From contig DETK01000003.1 in NCBI GenBank assembly GCA_002361615.1, forward strand, positions 50,823-57,743: DNA of 6,921 nt, given 5' to 3'. The position numbers were made by a program, and so were the translations under genes. Below the pieces are notes generated by a model. That model worked only from the letters and a program-made list of their open reading frames with translations. It made no database searches and had not been told where the DNA came from. Below, in pieces: positions 1 to 4,421 of this stretch. The stretch is from Bacteroidales bacterium UBA3290 (GTDB taxonomy: Bacteria > Bacteroidota > Bacteroidia > Bacteroidales > UBA932). How positions within the stretch are numbered: the stretch's first letter is position 1; each line of letters starts with the position of its first letter.

Positions 1-1012
1 GGAAGCCGAAGCCCAGGGCCAGGGAACTCTCGGGCTCGAAGACGAGCGATGCGTCGTTGAGCTGGAACTTCTCGAGCGAGGCGCGCAGGTCTTCGTACTG
101 GTCGGCCGTCACGGGGAACATACCGGCATAGAGCATGGGCTTCACGTCTTCGAAGCCGGCGATGGCCTCGGTGCAGGGTCGGGCCACGTGGGTGATGGTA
201 TCGCCCACCTTTACCTCAACGGCCGTCTTGATGCCAGATATGATATAACCCACTGATCCGCAGGGGATCTCCCCCGTGGGGCAGAGTTTCATCTTGAGCG
301 TACCCACTTCGTCGGCCGTGTATTCCTTGCCCGTGTTGACGAACTTCACGCGGTCGCCGGTGCGGATCGAGCCGTTCTCGACCTTGAAGTAGGCGATGAT
401 GCCGCGGAAGGAATTGAACACCGAGTCGAAGATCAGGGCCTGCAGCGGAGCTTCGGGATCGCCCTGGGGCGCGGGGATGCGCTCCACAATGGCATCGAGC
501 ACCGCATCCACCCCTTCGCCGGTGCGGGCAGAGGTCAGCAGCACGTCTTCAGGGTCGCAGCCCAGCAGGTCGACCACCTGGTCGCGCACGACATCTACCA
601 TGGCGGCCTCCATGTCGATCTTGTTGAGCACGGGAACGATTTCCAGGTCGTGCTCGATGGCCAGGTAGAGGTTCGAGATGGTCTGGGCCTGGATGCCCTG
701 CGTGGCATCGACCACCAGCAGGGCGCCTTCACAGGAGGCGATGGCGCGCGAGACTTCGTAGGAGAAGTCCACGTGGCCGGGCGTGTCGATCAGGTTGAGG
801 ATATATTTTTCACCCTTGTACACATATTCCATCTGGATGGGGTGGCTCTTGATGGTGATGCCTTTCTCCTTCTCCAGATCCATCGAATCGAGCACCTGGT
901 TTTCCATTTCCCGCGCCTCGAGCGTATGCGTCCGCTCGAGCATGCGGTCGGCCAGCGTGCTCTTTCCGTGGTCAATGTGTGCGATGATGCAGAAATTGCG
1001 AATGTGCTTCAT
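1..1012 (-). CDS. lepA: Elongation factor 4 (LepA), N-terminal 337 residues, cut by the window edge
   Basis: LepA/EF4 is a ribosome-associated translational GTPase in the cytoplasm, thought to act on stalled or mis-translocated ribosomes or in ribosome assembly. I translated this gene by hand from the ATG at 1012-1010. It opens MKHIRNFCIIAHIDHGKST, the characteristic LepA N-terminus with the G1 P-loop at residues 11-19. It continues with the G2-region GITIKS, the G3 motif DTPGH, the G4 motif NKID and the G5-like TSARTGEG. Domain II follows, and then the start of domain III (KPMLYAGMFPV). The reading frame is open to the left edge with no frameshift. LepA is normally about 600 residues, so roughly 260 C-terminal residues lie outside the window. 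The start is fixed by family conservation of the first residues. It lies downstream of the sigma-factor operon on the same strand but is separated from it by a hairpin terminator, so it probably has its own promoter. Confidence 0.97.
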   Translation of the reverse strand, partial: MKHIRNFCIIAHIDHGKSTLADRMLERTHTLEAREMENQVLDSMDLEKEKGITIKSHPIQMEYVYKGEKYILNLIDTPGHVDFSYEVSRAIASCEGALLVVDATQGIQAQTISNLYLAIEHDLEIVPVLNKIDMEAAMVDVVRDQVVDLLGCDPEDVLLTSARTGEGVDAVLDAIVERIPAPQGDPEAPLQALIFDSVFNSFRGIIAYFKVENGSIRTGDRVKFVNTGKEYTADEVGTLKMKLCPTGEIPCGSVGYIISGIKTAVEVKVGDTITHVARPCTEAIAGFEDVKPMLYAGMFPVTADQYEDLRASLEKFQLNDASLVFEPESSLALGFGF

Positions 1013-1016
1013 TCCG

Positions 1017-1024
1017 CAAATATA
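1017..1024 (-). promoter_or_regulatory. Candidate -7 promoter box for lepA (TATATTTG)
   Basis: Read on the minus strand, 1024-1017 is TATATTTG, a full match to the Bacteroidota -7 consensus TAnnTTTG. Only 4 nt separate it from the lepA ATG, so transcription would begin at or very near the start codon and give a leaderless or nearly leaderless mRNA. I see no TTG-type -33 element at the usual spacing; that area is occupied by the terminator hairpin. The same CAAATATACG string, read on the plus strand, also occurs before the transketolase genes, which supports a real promoter motif. Its function is inferred. Confidence 0.5.
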
Positions 1025-1055
1025 CGAAAAAAGACTCGTCAGGAGTCTTTTTTCG
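1025..1055 (-). terminator. Rho-independent terminator of the transketolase-sigma operon
   Basis: This is a perfect 13-bp inverted repeat: CGAAAAAAGACTC at 1025-1037, a 5-nt loop at 1038-1042, and GAGTCTTTTTTCG at 1043-1055. On the minus strand the stem is followed by or includes a T-run, as in an intrinsic terminator. It is symmetric and could work in both directions. The stem overlaps the last codons of the upstream secreted-protein gene, and that gene's TGA stop (1041-1039) lies in the loop. The G+C core is short, so termination may be partial and some read-through into lepA is possible. Confidence 0.65.
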
Positions 1056-1533
1056 GATAGGAGGGGCCCGGATGCTTGCGCAGGTTGTTGATCATCCGCA
1101 TCTGGAAGGCTTCTTCAGCCTGGTAGAGCTTGGCTACCTTTCTGATAGGCAGCACCTTCTTGAATTTGGGATACCAGTCCACAAGCACCTGGTTGGTGGC
1201 CTGGTAGGCCTGGATGTAGGCGTCAAGTTTAGCCTCGATCTCTTTTTCAGAAAGCTCCTCGCCTTTCTTGCCCCGCAGTTCACCGAAGGCATCCCGCATT
1301 TTTTTGTTCGCTTCCCGGGCTTCCTTCCAGCACTGGTTGTATACCGGCCAGAACGCCTGCGCCTCTTCGGGCGAAAGATCAAGTTCCTGGGTGATAAAGG
1401 CGATTTTTTCCGCCTGGATGCGCTCGAATTCCTTCTTGCGCGCGTCGTCATTCCGTTTCTGGCCCTGCTGCGGCTGGGCGAACGATACGGCCGCCATCAA
1501 CAGGCAGACCGCCAGAGTAAGCATTTTTTTCAT
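1039..1533 (-). CDS. Secreted Spy/CpxP-like protein, possible periplasmic sensor for the ECF sigma system
   Basis: A 164-residue protein with a Sec signal peptide (MKKMLTLAVCLLMAAVSFA, likely cut before Q20), so it is probably periplasmic. The mature part is highly charged and helical. It carries an LDLSPEEAQAFWPVY motif at about residues 51-65 and a second conserved-looking helix, KLYQAEEAFQMRMINNLR, at about 135-152. This pattern is typical of small Bacteroidota proteins that follow ECF sigma/anti-sigma pairs, often labelled 'sensor of ECF-type sigma factor', and it resembles the LTxxQ-type helices of Spy/CpxP chaperones. The ATG at 1533-1531 overlaps the upstream TGA (1532-1530) as ATGA, so translation is probably coupled to the membrane protein. 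I infer that it senses or buffers envelope stress; the molecular activity is unknown. Its last codons form part of the terminator stem. Confidence 0.75.
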   Translation of the reverse strand: MKKMLTLAVCLLMAAVSFAQPQQGQKRNDDARKKEFERIQAEKIAFITQELDLSPEEAQAFWPVYNQCWKEAREANKKMRDAFGELRGKKGEELSEKEIEAKLDAYIQAYQATNQVLVDWYPKFKKVLPIRKVAKLYQAEEAFQMRMINNLRKHPGPSYPKKDS

Positions 1534-1979
1534 TTCAGATTGGCTTGTGCGTAAATCTCAGCCAGTTGGGTGAAGGAGAGTTCACTCGCCAGATAATTCA
1601 CCAAGGTCTCCTCGTCGATCTCTTCCTCGACGGGCTGAGCGTCCATTTCGTAATAATTGATGAGCGAAGCGGGGGTGATCCACTCTTCCACGGTCGTGGC
1701 GTAGCCCGGCGCTTCGGGGGTGCCGTTTCCACGCTTGAGCGTCTGGGTGAGCGAAAGTACGCCGTAACCCATGCCGAAGATCAGCGCGAACGTGGCGGCC
1801 AGGGCGAGGGCCGGCTTGATCACGGTCCAGACCCGGCGGCGGCCCGTTTCGGGCGCTTCTTCCATCGCGATGCGGGCCATGACACGGTCCTCCAGTGCGT
1901 CGAAATAGCCTTCGGGCACCCGGAAGGGCTGTTCCGCGTCGCGGCGGCGGCTCAAAAGATCATCGATTGGTTCGTTCAT
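1530..1979 (-). CDS. Single-pass membrane protein, probable anti-sigma factor
   Basis: A 149-residue protein. The cytoplasmic N-terminus (1-50) contains FRVPEGYFDALEDRVMARI at about residues 19-37, a motif common in Bacteroidota membrane proteins encoded after ECF sigma factors. One transmembrane helix lies at about 54-76 (IKPALALAATFALIFGMGYG), preceded by an RRR patch (47-49), which suggests an N-in/C-out topology. The acidic C-terminal part (about 117-140, EEEIDEETLVNYLASEL) would face the periplasm. I infer that it binds the sigma factor at the membrane and releases it on an envelope signal. The usual zinc anti-sigma signature (HxxxCxxC) is absent and the protein has no cysteine, so it is not a ZAS-type protein and the assignment rests on position and architecture. 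It starts 32 nt after the sigma gene and overlaps the next gene by 4 nt. Confidence 0.65.
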   Translation of the reverse strand: MNEPIDDLLSRRRDAEQPFRVPEGYFDALEDRVMARIAMEEAPETGRRRVWTVIKPALALAATFALIFGMGYGVLSLTQTLKRGNGTPEAPGYATTVEEWITPASLINYYEMDAQPVEEEIDEETLVNYLASELSFTQLAEIYAQANLK

Positions 1980-1990
1980 ACGGTCTTTAG

Positions 1991-2000
1991 ACTTGCAAGT
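1991..2000. repeat. 10-bp perfect palindrome in the sigma/anti-sigma gap
   Basis: ACTTGCAAGT is its own reverse complement and sits in the 32-nt gap (1980-2011) between the sigma stop and the anti-sigma start. TTGCA recurs at 2000-2004 on the plus strand. Read on the minus strand, GCAACTT (2003-1997) loosely resembles the GGAACTT -35 element of ECF-sigma promoters. It could be a regulator site, an internal promoter part, or chance. Confidence 0.25.
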
Positions 2001-2011
2001 TGCACAAAAGT

Positions 2012-2551
2012 TTAATACTTCACGTCCATTTCTTCCTTCATCCAGGCCTTTATTTTTTCATAGGCGTGATGATACGAAGCTTTCAGGGCGCCCTCGCTGG
2101 TTTCCAGCACCTGGGCGATCTGCTCGTAGGGCATTTCCTCGAAATAACGGAGCAGGAACACGGCTTTCTGTTTGGGCGGTAGCTTGGCGATGACCCGGTG
2201 GAGGGTTGCCTGGAGCTGGTCGCCGTCGAACCAGGGGTCGGACGACAGCCGGGAGGCGGCATCCAGCTCCAGGCGGCCGCCACGGGTCTGCTGCCGTGAA
2301 AGGAAGGTCAGGGACTCGTTGGTGGCGATGCGGTAGAGCCAGGTGTAGAGTTGGGCGTCGCCGCGGAAGCGGTCGAGCGAGGTCCACGCCTTGACGAAGG
2401 TGTTCTGCAGACAGTCGTCGGCATCGTCGTGGTCGAGTACCATCCGGCGGATGTGCCAGTAGAGCCGTTCCTTGTAGTTTTGCACAAGAAGGCGGAACGC
2501 CTCCTGGCGTCCGCCTTCACGGTACAGTTTGAGAATCTCCCGGTCGGTCAT
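2012..2551 (-). CDS. ECF-family RNA polymerase sigma factor (sigma-70 family, RpoE-like)
   Basis: A 179-residue ECF sigma factor that would direct core RNA polymerase to a stress or envelope regulon. Region 2 spans about residues 17-90 and includes the core-binding and -10-recognition stretch DADDCLQNTFVKAWTSLDRF (43-62), then YTWLYRIATNESLTFL. Region 4 spans about 113-172, with LPPKQKAVFLLRYFEEMPYEQIAQVLETSEGALK visible as two parts (124-140 and 141-157), the second being the helix-turn-helix for -35 recognition. The length is normal for the family. The ATG at 2551-2549 shares its A with the TGA (2553-2551) of the transketolase C-subunit, giving TGATG, so its translation may depend on re-initiation after the metabolic enzyme. 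A longer open frame runs upstream to 3061, but that extension is antisense-style composition inside tkt and is not real. Target promoters cannot be read from the window. Confidence 0.93.
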   Translation of the reverse strand: MTDREILKLYREGGRQEAFRLLVQNYKERLYWHIRRMVLDHDDADDCLQNTFVKAWTSLDRFRGDAQLYTWLYRIATNESLTFLSRQQTRGGRLELDAASRLSSDPWFDGDQLQATLHRVIAKLPPKQKAVFLLRYFEEMPYEQIAQVLETSEGALKASYHHAYEKIKAWMKEEMDVKY

Positions 2552-3492
2552 CAGAATGACAGCGCGGCCTCGACTATGTGTGCGGCGTCGAGTCCGTAGG
2601 CGGCCATCAGTTCGGCGGGCTTGCCGCTCTGACCGAACTTGTCGTCGATGGCTACGAAACGCATCGGGGTGGGGCACGCTGCGGCCAGTACACCTGCAAT
2701 TTCCTCGCCAAGTCCGCCGGCGACCAGATGTTCTTCCGCAACCACGACCTTGCCGGTCTTGCGGGCAGAGGCGATGACGGCCTCCTTGTCGAGCGGCTTG
2801 ATGGTGGCGATGTCGATCAGATCGACACCGACGCCTTTCTCTTCGAGGATCCGGGCGGCCTGGATGGCTTCCCACACGAGGTGTCCCGTGGCGAAGACTG
2901 TCACATCGGCACCGTCGTTCAGCTTGATGGCCTTGCCGATTTCGAACGTTTGGTCCGCAGGCGTGAAGTTGGGCACGCCGGGACGGCCGAAACGCAGGTA
3001 CACGGGACCGTCCCACGCCGCAGCGGCAATGGTAGCGGCTTTGGTCTGGTTGTAGTCGCAAGGGTTGATGACCACCATGCCGGGGAGCATCCGCATCAAT
3101 CCCATATCCTCGAGGGTCTGGTGCGTAGCGCCGTCTTCCCCCAGGGTGATGCCGGCGTGCGAGGCGGCGATCTTCACGTTGGTCTGCGAGTAGCAGACCG
3201 ACTGGCGGATCTGGTCGAGCACGCGCGCGCTCGCGAAATTGGCAAAGGTGCCGATGAAGGGAATATAGCCCGCGATGGCCATACCGGCCGCCATGCCGAC
3301 CATATTGGCCTCGGCGATACCCACTTCAAAGAAGCGCTCGGGATGCTCGGCAGCGAACTGGTCCATCTTGAGCGAACCTTTCAGGTCGGCGGTCAGTGCA
3401 AGGACCTTCGGATTGGTATTGCCCAGTTCGGCCAGGCCTGCGCCGAAGCCCGAACGGGTGTCTTTCTTACCGGTATCTACGAATTCTTTCAT
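2551..3492 (-). CDS. Transketolase, C-terminal subunit (pyrimidine-binding and C-terminal domains)
   Basis: A 313-residue second half of a split transketolase. The heterodimer moves two-carbon ketol units between sugar phosphates in the non-oxidative pentose phosphate pathway, with thiamine diphosphate in the cytoplasm. The start is the ATG at 3492-3490, read as MKEFVDTGKKDTR. The Pyr domain (about 10-180) holds the conserved cofactor-activating glutamate in FFEVGIAEANMVG (Glu61) and the HAGITLGEDGATHQ substrate/cofactor loop (112-125). The C-terminal transketolase domain (about 190-310) includes DVTVFATGHLVWEAIQAA and the ending FGQSGKPAELMAAYGL. It overlaps the N-subunit by 4 nt (ATGA), which favours equal synthesis of the two halves. 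1-deoxyxylulose-5-phosphate synthase is a relative, but the split form and the HAGITLGEDGATHQ loop favour transketolase. Confidence 0.92.
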   Translation of the reverse strand: MKEFVDTGKKDTRSGFGAGLAELGNTNPKVLALTADLKGSLKMDQFAAEHPERFFEVGIAEANMVGMAAGMAIAGYIPFIGTFANFASARVLDQIRQSVCYSQTNVKIAASHAGITLGEDGATHQTLEDMGLMRMLPGMVVINPCDYNQTKAATIAAAAWDGPVYLRFGRPGVPNFTPADQTFEIGKAIKLNDGADVTVFATGHLVWEAIQAARILEEKGVGVDLIDIATIKPLDKEAVIASARKTGKVVVAEEHLVAGGLGEEIAGVLAAACPTPMRFVAIDDKFGQSGKPAELMAAYGLDAAHIVEAALSF

Positions 3493-4334
3493 AAGGCAAA
3501 GTCTCCCATCGTTTCTTCGAGTTGTTTCATCGCTTCCGCACACTGGTCGGCGGAAGGGTTCTTGCCGTGCCATTTGCAGGTGCCGGCCATGAAGTCCACG
3601 CCGTGACCCATATCGGTGTGCCAGAGAATCATCACCGGACGGCCCAGGCCTTTGCGCCGGTTGGCTTCGGCAAAGCCCTGCTCGATGGCCGTGAAATCGT
3701 GTCCGTCGGCTTCGATGACGGTCCAGCCGAAGGCCTCCCATTTGGCCCGCAGGTCGCCCAGCCCGGCTACGTCTTCGGTCGTGCCGTCAATCTGCTGGTG
3801 GTTCCAGTCGGTCATCGCAATGAGATTGTCCACTTTGTAGTGGGCCGCCGACATGGCGGCCTCCCAGATCTGGCCCTCTTCGCTTTCACCGTCGCCGATC
3901 AGGACGTAAACGGTGTTCGGATCGCCGGAAAGTTTCTTGGCCAGGGCGGCGCCGATGGCGACTGAAAGCCCCTGCCCCAGCGAACCGGCGGCCTGGTTGA
4001 CGCCCGGCAGGCCCTTGTCCACGGACGGATGGCCCTGGAGCCGGGAGCCGAAACGGCGGAACGTGGCCAGCTCGGCGACCGGGAAATAGCCCCGGCGGGC
4101 CAGCAGGCTGTAAAGCACGGGGGAAATGTGTCCGGCCGAGAGGAAGAACTGGTCGATGCCTTCGCCACTGCGGCGCCAATTCTCCGGCGTGACATTCATT
4201 TCCTTGAAAAACAAGTAGGTAAGAACATCTGTGGCGCTCATCGAGCCACCCGGATGGCCCGAAGCGGCCGCGGTGACCATGCGCACGATGTCCCTTCTCA
4301 CCTGGGATGCGATTTGAGGGAGCGTATAGTTCAT
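3489..4334 (-). CDS. Transketolase, N-terminal subunit (thiamine-diphosphate PP domain)
   Basis: A 281-residue first half of a two-subunit transketolase that binds the diphosphate of thiamine diphosphate through Mg2+. The start is the ATG at 4334-4332. An open frame continues upstream, but residues before MNYTLPQIA do not look like transketolase and cross the promoter. Visible motifs are SGHPGGS (25-31), AGHISPVLYSLL (67-78), GSLGQGLSVAIGAALA (117-132) and the TPP/Mg2+ motif GDGESEEGQ (147-155) ending at TDWNHQQIDG (175-184). In many homologues the last motif has D(N/Y)N where this protein has DWN; the Asn needed for the metal (Asn178) is kept. The C-terminal GVDFMAG..KWHG (245-257) is typical. 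It is first in the five-gene unit and has no evident Shine-Dalgarno sequence. Confidence 0.93.
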   Translation of the reverse strand: MNYTLPQIASQVRRDIVRMVTAAASGHPGGSMSATDVLTYLFFKEMNVTPENWRRSGEGIDQFFLSAGHISPVLYSLLARRGYFPVAELATFRRFGSRLQGHPSVDKGLPGVNQAAGSLGQGLSVAIGAALAKKLSGDPNTVYVLIGDGESEEGQIWEAAMSAAHYKVDNLIAMTDWNHQQIDGTTEDVAGLGDLRAKWEAFGWTVIEADGHDFTAIEQGFAEANRRKGLGRPVMILWHTDMGHGVDFMAGTCKWHGKNPSADQCAEAMKQLEETMGDFAL

Positions 4335-4356
4335 AAAAAGGAAACAGTTTGGAAAA

Positions 4357-4377
4357 TGCGTACTACAAATATACGCA
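4357..4377. promoter_or_regulatory. Inverted repeat TGCGTA-N9-TACGCA over the tkt promoter
   Basis: A 6-bp inverted repeat with TGCGTA at 4357-4362 and TACGCA at 4372-4377, separated by 9 nt. It encloses the candidate tkt -7 box, so a dimeric regulator bound here could block or control that promoter. The half-sites are short and could occur by chance in 87 nt of A+T-richer sequence. No regulator is identified. Confidence 0.3.
4366..4373 (-). promoter_or_regulatory. Candidate -7 promoter box for the transketolase-sigma operon (TATATTTG)
   Basis: Minus-strand 4373-4366 reads TATATTTG, matching the Bacteroidota TAnnTTTG consensus exactly. It would start transcription near 4361, leaving a leader of roughly 25-30 nt before the ATG at 4334. 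No good -33 TTTG/TTG is seen at the standard distance. The same box occurs before lepA. Confidence 0.55.
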
Positions 4378-4387
4378 AAATTATTCG

Positions 4388-4395
4388 TATCTTCG
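4388..4395 (+). promoter_or_regulatory. Candidate -7 promoter box for the GH3-rhaA operon (TATCTTCG)
   Basis: TATCTTCG matches TAnnTTTG at all but one fixed position and would give a start near 4400 and a leader of about 20 nt before the GH3 ATG at 4422. It overlaps two copies of TTCGTA (4384-4389 and 4392-4397, period 8), so the match may be partly a by-product of that repeat. No -33 element at proper spacing was found. Confidence 0.35.
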
Positions 4396-4421
4396 TACAT
4401 TCTGAAAAAGACCAGACGACC

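Noticed and set aside
396..1554. Plus-strand open frames between 396 and 1554
   Set aside because: They lie opposite lepA and the secreted-protein gene, and none shows a domain, signal peptide or initiation context.
2552..3061. N-terminal extension of the sigma factor to an upstream start
   Set aside because: The added residues are Arg/Cys/Gly-rich out-of-frame reading of the transketolase C-subunit. The ATG at 2551 gives a normal ECF length.
2578..3606. A 342-codon open frame on the plus strand opposite the transketolase genes
   Set aside because: It is the antisense shadow of well-supported tkt subunits, with no recognisable domain and a composition typical of reverse-strand reading.
4029..4421. 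N-terminal extension of the GH3 gene to an upstream in-frame ATG
   Set aside because: The extension would be antisense to tktN and cross the promoter region. The ATG at 4422 begins a proper signal peptide directly followed by the GH3 barrel.
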